The notes beneath the pieces are model-generated. The model saw only the letters and a program-made list of their open reading frames with translations, had not been told where the DNA came from and made no database searches. A DNA stretch of 64,000 nt from Candidatus Methanoperedentaceae archaeon GB37. Its GTDB lineage: Archaea > Halobacteriota > Methanosarcinia > Methanosarcinales > EX4572-44. Positions 1-8,085 of the stretch are shown piece by piece; the stretch's first letter is position 1; the number at the start of each line of letters is the position of its first letter. The DNA lies in contig LR991653.1 of the NCBI GenBank assembly GCA_905171695.1, positions 90,258 through 154,257 on the forward strand, read 5' to 3'. The translations under genes and the position numbers were made by a program.

Positions 1-12
1 TAGGTCCAGATA

Positions 13-183
13 TCAGGGCCATACTCCAAAGTATGCGTTCAGTGCGAGCACTGCTATTGCTATTGCCACGCTGATCGAGACCAGTGTCTTCGGGTCGACG
101 AGGATTGATGTTTCTTCCGACTCGAAGTATCGCATGAGTCCAGCGGAAGACATCAGTCCGCTCTCACTCTTCTTTCGCGCCAT
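13..183 (-). CDS. secG: Preprotein translocase subunit Sec61-beta
   Basis: A 56-residue protein read on the minus strand, starting MARKKSESGLMSSAGLMRYF and ending in the family signature NAYFGVWP. It is the small subunit of the archaeal Sec61/SecYE translocon, which moves proteins across or into the cytoplasmic membrane. A cytosolic basic N-terminus is followed by one hydrophobic segment (about residues 34-51), as expected for a tail-anchored Sec61-beta. The length matches the family (about 50-60 residues). It lies 71 bases downstream of cfbC on the same strand. Identification rests on the whole-length match to the family pattern. Confidence 0.93.
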   Translation of the reverse strand: MARKKSESGLMSSAGLMRYFESEETSILVDPKTLVSISVAIAIAVLALNAYFGVWP

Positions 184-254
184 TTTATATTCTCCTTTGG
201 GTAATCTCTTATTCTTGTTTTATCACACTTTAATCTATCGTCGTTCTCGTTCCT

Positions 255-1088
255 TCAGTCATGCACGAGTTTTTTTAACCGTTCGGCGGCCCATTCCTGG
301 AGTTCTTCGATCTTCATCGGTGATGGTATGTTGCGGTCTTCGTTTTTGATTATCTTTTTTGCAAGCTCTCGGCAGATTTCTGCTTGTTTACTATCTGGAG
401 CGCATTCGATCACGGTTTTGCCTTGCAGTTCGCAGATGCGGACTCTTTTTGATCGTGGGACAAAGTCTATGATCTTTGTTCTTGTCCGTCTTGCAAAGTC
501 TATAAGTAGCTCTTCTTCGTCCGGGTTATTGATGGAGTTTCCTATGATGCCACCGAGTAGTGCGCCTCCACTCTTAGAGTACTTGCGGATTCCTTTGAAG
601 AGGTTGTTTGCTGCATACAATGCCATATAGTCGGCTGATGAGACGGTATAGATCTGTTCGGCTATGCCCTCACGTATGGGTGCCGCGAATCCACCGCAGA
701 CCACGTCACCGAGAACGTCGTATATCACCAGGTCAGGCTTGTACCGTTCGAAGGCTCTCTCCTCTTTTATCATCTTTATCGCTGTCAGGATTCCACGTCC
801 TGCGCAGCCTACGCCGGGTTCAGGTCCGCCGACTTCGATCGTCAGGATGCCGTTGAAACCCTCGTGTACGACGTCCTCGATCTCCACTCTATCTCGCTGC
901 CTCAGCGTGTCAAGGACCGTTGGTATGAATCTTCCGCCGCGCAGTGTGTTAGTGGAGTCACTCTTTGGGTCACAGCCTATCTGCATCACACGATAGCCCA
1001 TCGTGGAGAGTGCTGCGCTGATATGAGCCGCGATCGTGGACTTGCCGATGCCGCCCTTGCCATAGATAGCGACCTGTTTGATAGGCAT
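255..1088 (-). CDS. cfbC: NifH-like reductase, probable CfbC of coenzyme F430 synthesis
   Basis: A 277-residue NifH/BchL-type ATPase. The P-loop GKGGIGKST is at residues 10-18, and C95 and C131 are the two cysteines that would bridge a [4Fe-4S] cluster between subunits of a dimer. In methanogens this family (CfbC) passes electrons to CfbD for the reductive cyclisation of Ni-sirohydrochlorin a,c-diamide, a step in making F430, the cofactor of methyl-coenzyme M reductase. No nifD/cfbD partner lies in the window. A nitrogenase NifH is less likely: the N-terminus and C-terminal tail are not typical and no nif genes are nearby. The ATG start at 1088 puts the P-loop at the expected distance. Confidence 0.8.
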   Translation of the reverse strand: MPIKQVAIYGKGGIGKSTIAAHISAALSTMGYRVMQIGCDPKSDSTNTLRGGRFIPTVLDTLRQRDRVEIEDVVHEGFNGILTIEVGGPEPGVGCAGRGILTAIKMIKEERAFERYKPDLVIYDVLGDVVCGGFAAPIREGIAEQIYTVSSADYMALYAANNLFKGIRKYSKSGGALLGGIIGNSINNPDEEELLIDFARRTRTKIIDFVPRSKRVRICELQGKTVIECAPDSKQAEICRELAKKIIKNEDRNIPSPMKIEELQEWAAERLKKLVHD

Positions 1089-1190
1089 GAATGAACGCTA
1101 CTATGCCTTCTTAGATGATATTGGTTTTGTCTGCGCCTCAACTTCTCTGATCAAAATCCTCTTATATTACCTCGCTCTCTATTTGTCTTC

Positions 1191-1757
1191 GTGGAGATCT
1201 TTTCTTCGCCAGATCTGCTATGTTATGATGGTACTCAGATCAGGTCTCACTGGGCGTATGAGCGGTTTGGTCTTCAGGGCGACTCTATCGTGATCTTTCG
1301 GGGACCGATGAGTATTCCGGCAGACTCGATGCTCGACCTTGAAGATATACGTAGAGGGAGCGCGATAAGCGGAGACGACCTTGTTCATCTCATCGTTGAA
1401 CGCTTCGATTCGCCGCCGAGTATGCACCTTGCGTACTGTATGCAGCGATTGTTAGCGGTCTCGATCAGGGACGAGTTGCTACTTGAAGGGGTGAGAGCGG
1501 TGCGGATTGGCGACGATCTCTTCGTTGATGATCGCAAGCTCACGGTCTCGGTTGCAACCTGCGGAGTATCGAGCGAGAAGATCCACTTTGGGATAAATGT
1601 TGTGAAGAGTGGGGTTCCGCCAGGTGTCAGAGCTATTGGGCTGAACGATCTTGAGATAACCGATCCAGTAGGTTTTGCTGAACGGGTGGCATCTGGTTTT
1701 TCCAGGGAGATCGAGGGAATTGAAGTGGCTGTTGTGAAGACCAAAGGAGTACTGTGA
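1191..1757 (+). CDS. DUF366 family protein
   Basis: A 188-residue cytoplasmic protein of the archaeal DUF366 family, recognised from the stretch IRSHWAYERFGLQGDSIVIF followed by FRGPM and a D-L-E-D block. No biochemical function is known to me. The start used is GTG; no ATG gives the family N-terminus. It is divergent from cfbC, with only about 100 bases between the starts, so both promoters must lie in that gap. The DUF131 pair follows on the same strand after 31 bases, so these may be co-transcribed. Confidence 0.75.
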   Translation: MEIFSSPDLLCYDGTQIRSHWAYERFGLQGDSIVIFRGPMSIPADSMLDLEDIRRGSAISGDDLVHLIVERFDSPPSMHLAYCMQRLLAVSIRDELLLEGVRAVRIGDDLFVDDRKLTVSVATCGVSSEKIHFGINVVKSGVPPGVRAIGLNDLEITDPVGFAERVASGFSREIEGIEVAVVKTKGVL

Positions 1758-1788
1758 GTCTCTTCGGGTATGGGTAGGGGGTTCTTCG

Positions 1789-2013
1789 ATGGATACGATC
1801 AGACTTGGTATCATCCTTGTTGTGATCGGGTTTTCAGTTGTCTTATTGGGTTCGCTTCAGGGTGCAGAGAGTTCGACCAGTGTTGGCGGCATGGTGATGA
1901 TAGGACCGATCCCGATAATATTCGGGTCATCCCCATTGATAACACTTGGCGTTGCAATAGTCGGACTTGTCATGATGATACTTTACATCTTCTCTGTGAG
2001 GCAGGAGAGATGA
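1789..2013 (+). CDS. DUF131 small membrane protein (first copy)
   Basis: A 74-residue protein with two predicted membrane helices (about residues 5-24 and 49-68) around the loop GGMVMIGPIPIIFGS, the hallmark of the archaeal DUF131 / TIGR00304 family. Function unknown. Its stop overlaps the start of a second, longer DUF131 protein by four bases (ATGA), so the two are translationally coupled and probably act together in the cytoplasmic membrane. Confidence 0.8.
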   Translation: MDTIRLGIILVVIGFSVVLLGSLQGAESSTSVGGMVMIGPIPIIFGSSPLITLGVAIVGLVMMILYIFSVRQER

Positions 2014-2312
2014 ACCTGATTATAGTTGGCATAATTCTCATCCTGATCGGCTTTCTTCTTATATGGAGTGAGATACTTAAGCTGATCTTCAAGAGAGATA
2101 CTTGTATGATCGAACCTGGAAGGAGTGAAATGAGTGAAGGAGGCATGAGGGAGCTGAAGGGTGGTGGCGTGGTGATGATAGGACCGATCCCGATAATATT
2201 TGCATCTGATAAGAAATACGCCATCATCCTTGCTATAATCACAATAATATTAATGTTAACGGTGGCATTATTGAGTGCTGGAGTTTTGTATAATGTATCT
2301 CACAATGGATGA
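2010..2312 (+). CDS. DUF131 small membrane protein (second copy)
   Basis: A 100-residue paralogue of the preceding gene. It has an N-terminal membrane helix (residues 3-20), a charged 40-residue segment, the shared loop GGGVVMIGPIPIIFAS and a second helix. The ATG at 2010 is chosen because it overlaps the upstream stop (ATGA) and removes an unsupported N-terminal extension. The 3' end overlaps the start of the aconitase-X gene by about 20 bases. Tandem DUF131 genes suggest a hetero-oligomer. Role unknown. Confidence 0.75.
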   Translation: MNLIIVGIILILIGFLLIWSEILKLIFKRDTCMIEPGRSEMSEGGMRELKGGGVVMIGPIPIIFASDKKYAIILAIITIILMLTVALLSAGVLYNVSHNG

Positions 2313-2541
2313 AGAAGAGATCTATGATGGCGAGTCTGGCGAGACGCTTGCAAAGTGCATGGAGATCCTTGTCACACTCGGTGAGATCTACGGCGCCGAC
2401 CGACTCATCCCAGTGAGAAGCGTCCAGGTCGCCGGGGTCTCATACCGAACAATAGGTGATGCCGGGCTTGAATGGATCAGAGACCTTGAGGGAGAGGCGA
2501 GAGTTCCAGCCATTCTCAACCCTGCTGGAATGGATCCTTGA
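2293..2541 (+). pseudogene. Aconitase X large subunit, N-terminal part (frameshifted)
   Basis: Residues MYLTMDEEEIYDGESGETLA through the LNPAGMDP stop match the N-terminus of the aconitase-X catalytic domain (DUF521), the large subunit of phosphomevalonate dehydratase in the archaeal mevalonate pathway. The frame ends in TGA at 2539-2541, exactly where the family continues MD-LEEWKKMGIDEEF. Two extra bases, one in the C run at about 2536 and one G at about 2555, explain the break. The next frame continues the protein without loss. The ATG at 2293 fits the family start; the upstream in-frame start would only add residues lacking family support. Reported as a broken gene, although sequence error is quite possible. 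Confidence 0.75.
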
Positions 2542-3464
2542 GGAGTGGAAGAAGGATGGGTATTGACGAAGAGTTTGCAGAACGCCAGCTTGAGATCATA
2601 AGAGCATACGAGCGCCTCGGAGTCCGCCCTGAATGCACCTGCACACCATACCACGTTCACAACGATATTGCGCGCTTCAGAGACCACCTCGCGTGGAGCG
2701 AGTCTTCAGCAGTCTCATTCGCAAACTCGGTCATAGGCGCACGAACAAACCGCGAGGGCGCCCCCGCAGCACTTGCAGCAGCACTCATAGGGAAGACCCC
2801 GAACTATGGACTCCACCTCGACGAGGAGAGAGAGCCAACACTCACAATCAAAGTGGAAGGGAGACTCGAAGACTCTGACTTTGGTGCGCTCGGAGTGATC
2901 GCAGGACCACTCGTGAAAAGCGAAGTACCAATCTTCGAGTTCGAAGTCAAACCCACACCCGAAGAACTGAAGCAACTCGGCGCTGCAATGGCAGCAACAG
3001 GCTCGGTAGCACTCTACCACGTAAAAAAACTCACACCCGAGTCAGAGCTCTACAGAGAACCACGAGAGACGATAACGATTGAATGGAGCGAGATAAGAGA
3101 GGTCTACAACCACCACTGTGAACCCGAGCTGATCGCAATCGGATGTCCACACACAGGCCCAAAAGAGCTTGCAAGACTTGCAGAACTGCTAAAAGAAAGA
3201 GAAGTCAAAAGAGAGCTATGGATATTCACCTCACGAAGACTCGCACGAGAACACAAGGAAGAGGTGAAAGAGATAAGAAGAAGCGGTGCAAAACTCTTCT
3301 GCGACACCTGCATGGTAGTATCACCAGCAAGCGAAAGATTCAAATGCATGATGGTGAACTCAGGAAAAGCCCTGAACTACGTGCCAAAGATCTGCGGCGT
3401 GGAGTGCACACTCAGAAGAACAGAAGAATGCATAGAAAGAGCACTCACAGGAGAAAAGAAATGA
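2538..3464 (+). CDS. Aconitase X large subunit, main part (phosphomevalonate dehydratase)
   Basis: This carries the remainder of the aconitase-X large subunit: GIDEEFAERQLEIIRAYERL, ECTCTPYHV, WSESSAVSFANSV, GARTNREG and GKTPNYGLHLDE are all strongly conserved. The enzyme dehydrates (R)-5-phosphomevalonate to trans-anhydromevalonate 5-phosphate using an Fe-S cluster, on the way to isoprenoid ether lipids. The apparent TTG start at 2538 overlaps the stop of the N-terminal fragment (TTGA), but no ribosome-binding site precedes it, so a frameshift in one gene is more likely than a real two-gene split. The 3' end overlaps the small-subunit start (ATGA). Confidence 0.85.
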   Translation: MRSGRRMGIDEEFAERQLEIIRAYERLGVRPECTCTPYHVHNDIARFRDHLAWSESSAVSFANSVIGARTNREGAPAALAAALIGKTPNYGLHLDEEREPTLTIKVEGRLEDSDFGALGVIAGPLVKSEVPIFEFEVKPTPEELKQLGAAMAATGSVALYHVKKLTPESELYREPRETITIEWSEIREVYNHHCEPELIAIGCPHTGPKELARLAELLKEREVKRELWIFTSRRLAREHKEEVKEIRRSGAKLFCDTCMVVSPASERFKCMMVNSGKALNYVPKICGVECTLRRTEECIERALTGEKK

Positions 3465-3862
3465 AGATCAAAGCCCATCGCGTATCAAGAGGAAAAGCAA
3501 CTGGAAACGCCCTCATCACCACCGAACCGATATCATTTCTCGGAGGAGTCAACCCAGAAACAGGAATAATAACCGAGAAAAGATCAGCACTCAAAGGCAA
3601 GAGCATCAGTGGAAAAGTCCTCATCTTCCCCGGAGGAATCGGCTCAACCGTCAGCTCATACGTAATCTACCAGCTCAAGAAGAAGAACGTCGCACCAGCA
3701 GCAATGATCAACACCAAGACCGAACCGATCGTAGCAGTCGGAGCAATAATATCAAACATACCACTCGTAGACCAACCAGAAAAAGACCCATTCAAAACGA
3801 TCAAAAACGGAGAAAAAATCCACGTAAACGCCGACAACGGATACATAGAGTTAAAGAGTTAA
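3461..3862 (+). CDS. Aconitase X small (swivel) subunit, phosphomevalonate dehydratase
   Basis: 133 residues from the ATG at 3461, which overlaps the large-subunit stop by four bases. Motifs of the DUF126 / swivel domain are visible: FLGGVNPETG, GKVLIFPGGIGSTVSSYVIY and the C-terminal GEKIHVNADNGYIEL. The small subunit closes over the active site of the large aconitase-X subunit. Tight coupling of the two genes supports a working heterodimer, which argues that the frameshift upstream is either very recent or an error. Confidence 0.9.
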   Translation: MKIKAHRVSRGKATGNALITTEPISFLGGVNPETGIITEKRSALKGKSISGKVLIFPGGIGSTVSSYVIYQLKKKNVAPAAMINTKTEPIVAVGAIISNIPLVDQPEKDPFKTIKNGEKIHVNADNGYIELKS

Positions 3863-3886
3863 ATTAAATCGTTAAAAGAGGGCACG

Positions 3887-4012
3887 ATGATTGATTTGAA
3901 CAATCCATGGTTTGTGGGAATAATTGGCGGGGCTATCGGAGCCACTATAGCAGGGATCGTTCTCTATTATTTGTCTGAATATAGGAGAATAGAGTATGCA
4001 CACAGTAGATAG
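3887..4012 (+). CDS. Short single-pass membrane peptide (candidate)
   Basis: A 41-codon ORF, MIDLNNPWFVGIIGGAIGAT then a hydrophobic run and a basic C-terminus (YRRIEYAHSR). The NPW-VGI-GG-I pattern resembles the short N-terminal membrane anchors common on small archaeal proteins. A purine-rich GAGGG lies five bases upstream. The last residues run into the decayed transposase, so the protein may be truncated there. No function is assigned; it could be a fragment. Confidence 0.4.
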   Translation: MIDLNNPWFVGIIGGAIGATIAGIVLYYLSEYRRIEYAHSR

Positions 4013-4267
4013 CAGACGCATATCCGGCTTCGGCTTAAGTCCTTCCAATCCTTTCTCGTTCCACTTCTCAAGCCATACATAGCCTATGACTCTGCTCACC
4101 CCCACCTCTTTAGCTGCTCTTTTGGAACAACTGCTCCTTCGTAGAGTTCTTTGACGAAGAAAAGCCTTCTCAGGACTTTAGCGCATACTTTTCTACTTCG
4201 AATCTCTTCGCTTTAGCTCTTCCAAGGTCAGCCACTTAACAACTTCTTTTTCAGGTCTTCGTCCCAT
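4013..4267 (-). pseudogene. IS630-type transposase N-terminal remnant
   Basis: On the minus strand from 4267, three frames together spell an IS630-like N-terminal helix-turn-helix: MGRRPEKEVVKWLTLEELKR, then after stops the VKELYEGA / KRAAKEVGVSRVIGYVW segment, then LEKWNEKGLEGLKPK. Stops and shifts interrupt it at least twice, and the DDE domain is absent: it breaks off where the small membrane ORF on the other strand ends. A dead insertion-sequence fragment. Confidence 0.6.
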
Positions 4268-4967
4268 ACAGGTAAATTGTACTTGCTAGTTAAGAAATGT
4301 TTGGTCTGATACTATACATTTAAAGACAGATGTTGAAAGACCGATGTTGATTATGAACTCATAAGAGAAATTTGAGACAACAACCGCATCTATCTACCAT
4401 TCCCGGATGTTTCAGCTTCAATCTTTATCAGCTCAGTACGTTGAAGAGAAGGAAGGTCATTTAGCGATAGTTATCTCAAATCATAGAAAAATTGATGAAG
4501 AAGTCAAGCTTGCTCTGCACAGCCTGTTCATTCTCTTTACTCAAGGATGAAGGTATTTCAGGTGAGTTTGCAGGATATAGAACAGAATACAGCTTAACTG
4601 TTACAAAACACTACAGAGCCAATCCTAAAAAGAAGGGAAAATACTTCAAATATGGATAGATAGATCGGAGAAGGATGCTTTCAACAAAGCTATGAAGACG
4701 CTAAAGGAGATGGGAGCAAAGAAAAACTCTCCGGAATACAGAATAGGACTCGATTGGTTGAGGGCTATAGAGAGAAATCGTTAAAGCCCCATACAAGTTT
4801 TTAAAAAGGTTTTTAAGAACGTACTTCAAGAGAAATTTAAACGAGTCAGGTTTTTCTGCAGATAAAAGAAGATTTGTCATGTTTTCCTCTCTATTTTTTG
4901 TTTGGTGGTGTACTATATTTTAATAATCAATTAAATATATTATAAGTTATAAATCATAAGCTATAAG
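4268..4967. other. Gene-free stretch with decayed coding sequence
   Basis: About 700 bases without an intact gene. On the plus strand, short open runs such as AFNKAMKTLKEMGAKKNSPE (about 4677-4737) look like eroded protein sequence but are broken by stops in all frames; I do not recognise the parent gene. The last 90 bases are AT-rich with repeated ATAAGTTATAA-like words and probably contain the end of transcription of the methylthiotransferase gene, whose stop is at 4968. Confidence 0.4.
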
Positions 4968-6254
4968 TTAGGTGGCACGTGTGACTCGTTCGCCTATCAG
5001 ATACGTGCTCTTTGCGCCTGTTATTTTGACTGTGTGGCGTGATCCGAGTGGTAGTCTCTCTTTTATCACGATGTATCGGTAGTTATCGTCCCGTGCAATG
5101 CTCGTATGATCTCTTCCCCTTGTGGTCACTGTAACCTTGCAGACTTCGCCTATGTATCGGCTTAGGATCTCTCTTGCGATTCTCAGATGCTCTTCTGTCA
5201 GTCGTCTCGACCGTTCCTTCTTAACCCGTTCTGGAAGATCTTGAAGCCTGCTTGCATCTGTGTGGGGGCGCTTCGAGTAGCGGGTTATGTTGACCTTCAA
5301 GGGCTGCATCTCTCGAAGCAGCTTGAGCGTCTTCAAGAAGTCTGCATCCGTCTCGGTCGGATAGCCAACGATGAAATCTGTTGAGACGACACCGAGTGGA
5401 AAGTTATCAGTGAATCGACGACTTATCATCTGGTAGTCTTTCACGCTGTACTCTCTTCTCATATCGATTAGGACCTTCTCAGAGCCGCTCTGGACCGGGA
5501 GATGGAGGAACTTGTAGACCTTCTCAGATCGATAGGCTTCGATCAGCTCGTCAGTGATACTTCGTGCAGTGGCAGGGTTCATCATGCCGATCCTGATCCG
5601 AAAATCACCTCCAACCTTTGAGAGTTCAGATAAGAGCTCAGGGAGGCTCGATCCAGTATCCCAGCCATAACACGCTGTATCCTGGGATGTTAGCTGAATC
5701 TCCCAGACACCGCTTGCGACAAGCTTGGAGACCTCTTCAACGATCTCCTCAATGGGTCTGCTCTGAAGATCTCCTCTTGCCCGCTTCACTATGCAGTAGG
5801 AACACCTTCCAACGCAGCCCGTGGCGATCTCCACCGGTGCAACCGCGGCGTTCTCAGGTATGATCGGTTCAGAGCTACACCTCTCACGCTCCCTCGCACT
5901 CACACCTCCATCATCTGGTAGCAGTCGCCTGATCCTGTCAAGGCTCTTTGGAGTAACACTCCCCAGGATATCGAGGTCTCTGAGCTCTTCTGGTTGTGCT
6001 GCTGGAATGCATCCTGCAACGATAACATCCATCCCAGCACCAATCAAACGATCTATCTCTCTCATCACCTTCCTCTCAGTCTGCCCGGTGACCGTACACG
6101 TGTTAACGATCACAGCGTCAGCTTCCACCTCGCTGGAGATCGTGTGCCCAAGCCCTCTTACCATGCTAAGAATTCGTCGAGAGTCTGCTTGATTCGCGGT
6201 GCAACCATAGGTCTTGAGATGAACCCTCACTCTTACCACCTCAATCGCTCCCAA
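4968..6254 (-). CDS. tRNA t6A37 methylthiotransferase (e-MtaB / CDKAL1 type)
   Basis: A 428-residue radical-SAM enzyme that converts t6A to ms2t6A at position 37 of tRNAs reading ANN codons. The N-terminal methylthiotransferase domain has its cluster cysteines at C18 (KTYGC), C53 (NTCTVT) and C82 (GCIP). The radical-SAM triad C147-x3-C151-x2-C154 is in GCVGRCSYC. A C-terminal TRAM domain begins near residue 365. Length is normal for the family. The start at 6254 overlaps the dCMP deaminase gene by 14 bases; a GTG a few codons later would remove the overlap and still keep KTYGC at the expected place. Part of a minus-strand operon with the deaminase and EF-1 beta. Confidence 0.9.
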   Translation of the reverse strand: MGAIEVVRVRVHLKTYGCTANQADSRRILSMVRGLGHTISSEVEADAVIVNTCTVTGQTERKVMREIDRLIGAGMDVIVAGCIPAAQPEELRDLDILGSVTPKSLDRIRRLLPDDGGVSARERERCSSEPIIPENAAVAPVEIATGCVGRCSYCIVKRARGDLQSRPIEEIVEEVSKLVASGVWEIQLTSQDTACYGWDTGSSLPELLSELSKVGGDFRIRIGMMNPATARSITDELIEAYRSEKVYKFLHLPVQSGSEKVLIDMRREYSVKDYQMISRRFTDNFPLGVVSTDFIVGYPTETDADFLKTLKLLREMQPLKVNITRYSKRPHTDASRLQDLPERVKKERSRRLTEEHLRIAREILSRYIGEVCKVTVTTRGRDHTSIARDDNYRYIVIKERLPLGSRHTVKITGAKSTYLIGERVTRAT

Positions 6255-6687
6255 ACCTTACCACTTCCACCCCCGCGTCTTCGAAGAACCTGAGCGCATC
6301 AGCGTCAGGGTAAGACTTTTCAAAGACGACGCGTCTGATATGGCTGTTTATCAGCATCTTGGCACAGAGCACACAGGGCTGGTGTGTACAGTAGAGAGTG
6401 GCGCCTTCGATACTCACGCCGTGAAGCGCACTCTGTATAATGGCGTTCTGCTCGGCGTGCACAGCCCTGCAGAGCTCATGACGGGTTCCAGAAGCAACCC
6501 CCTCATCCTCACGCACACACCCGATCGCAAGGCAGTGCGTCATATTATGCGGAGCACCGTTATAACCTGTCGAGAGGATCCGCTTATCCCTGACGATCAC
6601 AGCACCAACCTGGTTTCGAAGACAGGTCGATCTCCGTGCCACCACACGAGCAATATCCATGAAATACTCATCAAGAGATGGTCTCAC
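6241..6687 (-). CDS. dCMP/cytidine deaminase family protein
   Basis: 148 residues with the zinc deaminase signature: H77-A-E79 (HAEQN) and P104-C105-x2-C108 (PCVLC). Zn2+-activated water would hydrolyse dCMP to dUMP, feeding dTMP synthesis. The N-terminal S/T-R-x-C-L-R-N-Q-V-G-A block is typical of dCMP deaminases (ComEB/Dcd1) rather than of cytidine or tRNA deaminases. It overlaps the EF-1 beta gene by four bases and the methylthiotransferase gene by 14, so it sits in the middle of a coupled operon. Confidence 0.88.
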   Translation of the reverse strand: MRPSLDEYFMDIARVVARRSTCLRNQVGAVIVRDKRILSTGYNGAPHNMTHCLAIGCVREDEGVASGTRHELCRAVHAEQNAIIQSALHGVSIEGATLYCTHQPCVLCAKMLINSHIRRVVFEKSYPDADALRFFEDAGVEVVRFGSD

Positions 6688-6953
6688 AGTGCCCTTCCAA
6701 CCTCGGTCACCTGTAAGCTCTCAACACCCTTAACGCCTGCAATCGCCGATTCCACAGGATCGGTACCGCCCTCAAGATCTCCGAGCACCACCGTCACGAT
6801 CAGAGCCTTAAGTCCGAAAGCAACAGGTTCTTCTGCAAAGCCTGATAAACGCACGCCAACAGGCATCACCTCAGATATCTCTCTCTTTAAAACCTCAAGG
6901 TCAGTCTCAGTTGACTCTGGCATCACTCTTATAGTCGCAACAACCTCACCCAT
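6684..6953 (-). CDS. ef1b: Translation elongation factor 1-beta (aEF1B)
   Basis: 89 residues from the ATG at 6953, MGEVVATIRVMPESTETDLE, with the conserved core EEPVAFGLKALIVTVVLGDL and the C-terminal VESLQVTEVGR. It is the GDP/GTP exchange factor for EF-1 alpha (itself at 45.3-46.6 kb here). The size equals the archaeal single-domain form. A GAGGTGAT ribosome-binding site sits just upstream of this ATG, which is why it is preferred over the TTG one codon earlier. The zinc-ribbon gene lies 11 bases upstream, an arrangement common in archaea. Confidence 0.93.
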   Translation of the reverse strand: MGEVVATIRVMPESTETDLEVLKREISEVMPVGVRLSGFAEEPVAFGLKALIVTVVLGDLEGGTDPVESAIAGVKGVESLQVTEVGRAL

Positions 6954-6964
6954 CAACGATCACC

Positions 6965-7135
6965 TCACGGCCCCTCAAAGCCACATGAAGGACACGAATA
7001 TGGAATGCTCTGATGCCGACACATCCTGCACCTGCCAAGCTCAGTTCCGCAGATCGGACAGGGAAACCTCACAAAGCCGGGTTCAACAAGATCAACATTA
7101 CACGAAACACACTTGGTAACTCTACTCTTCGCCAT
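6965..7135 (-). CDS. Small zinc-ribbon protein (HVO_2753 / DUF1610 type)
   Basis: 56 residues, MAKSRVTKCVSCNVDLVEPG through CPSCGFEGP. Four CxxC knuckles (C9/C12, C26/C29, C36/C39, C48/C51) would bind two zinc ions. Archaeal homologues often precede the EF-1 beta gene, as here. The precise function is not established; a nucleic-acid or ribosome-associated role is plausible. Read directly from the DNA on the minus strand. Confidence 0.85.
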   Translation of the reverse strand: MAKSRVTKCVSCNVDLVEPGFVRFPCPICGTELGRCRMCRHQSIPYSCPSCGFEGP

Positions 7136-7221
7136 CACAATCAACCACCAAAGAACACACTCCCAATAAAAGAAGCTTTTGCTGGCAAAGAATTAATAGC
7201 TTTAGCAAGCGAATTTAGCAA

Positions 7222-8085
7222 GTGAAGATTGAGAGGAGAGTGAGAACGAAACCGATGGCAGAGAATATAACCTGCAGAGTGGAGTGCGAGGAGTGTATCA
7301 TCCGATTGTCAGATCTGCTATCGGGGTCTGTTGTTAGGCTCGCTCAGAATCAGAAGAGAACTGCTATTGCGTTCTCTGGGGGTCTCGATAGCAGTCTAAT
7401 TGCACACCTTCACGCGGGCGTCTCTGAGGTTGAACTCTTCTCGGTCTTCATGAGTGGCTCGCACGACGAGAGAGCATCGGTCGAGGCTGCAAGGGTTCTT
7501 GGACTGGGAGATCGATTACACCCTTATCTCTTAAGCGAGTACGAGCTTGAAGCGATCCTCCCTCACGTGATAACTCTGCTTGGATCAAGATCCCTCTTTG
7601 ATCTTGGCATAGCCCTGCCGCTCTACGTCGCTGCACGAGAAGCGGAGAGAAGAGGCTTTAAAACGATTGCGACGGGGCAGGGAGCCGATGAGCTCTTTGC
7701 AGGTTACAGGCGCTACGAGACGATGAACCCTGGAGAACTCGAAGAAGAACTGAGAAGAGACCTCTTGAAGCTTGCCGAGCACGGTCTCAAGCGAGACTAC
7801 AGCGTTGCAAGAGCCCATTCCATCGGACTTCAGCTCCCATTTCTCGACCCGGAACTGGTAGAATTTGCAGAGGAGATACCTGTAGAGTTGAAAGTGAGAG
7901 ACGGGATTCGAAAGTACATCCTGCGGAGAGCTGCAGAGGCACTCGGCTTGCCACCAGAGCTCTCGTACAGAGAGAAGAAGGCAGCACAGTACAGCAGTGG
8001 CGTACACAGAACGCTCAAGAGAATTGCACGAAAGAACGGGTATCTCACCAGGGCTCCTTCTTCAGTTTCATCCGATACCCGATGA
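7222..8085 (+). CDS. Asparagine-synthase-like PP-loop ATPase
   Basis: 287 residues containing only the synthetase half of AsnB. The ATP pyrophosphatase motif SGGLDSS is at residues 52-58, and GQGADELFAGYRRY and LQLPFLDPELVEFA belong to the asparagine synthase domain. The N-terminal glutaminase domain of true AsnB is missing, so ammonia or another amine donor would have to be used, or the enzyme amidates a different carboxylate. The GTG start at 7222 gives an N-terminus with C20-region cysteines (CRVECEEC); an ATG at 7255 is the alternative. It converges on carS with a 41-base overlap. Confidence 0.8.
   Translation: MKIERRVRTKPMAENITCRVECEECIIRLSDLLSGSVVRLAQNQKRTAIAFSGGLDSSLIAHLHAGVSEVELFSVFMSGSHDERASVEAARVLGLGDRLHPYLLSEYELEAILPHVITLLGSRSLFDLGIALPLYVAAREAERRGFKTIATGQGADELFAGYRRYETMNPGELEEELRRDLLKLAEHGLKRDYSVARAHSIGLQLPFLDPELVEFAEEIPVELKVRDGIRKYILRRAAEALGLPPELSYREKKAAQYSSGVHRTLKRIARKNGYLTRAPSSVSSDTR

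Noticed and set aside
255-1088. Nitrogenase iron protein NifH
   Set aside because: No nif genes in the window and the sequence resembles the F430-pathway branch; CfbC is preferred, although the split is by family memory only.
2538-2541. Genuine TTGA start-stop overlap of two acnX genes
   Set aside because: The family continues across the junction in a single protein elsewhere, two extra bases explain the break, and no ribosome-binding site precedes TTG.
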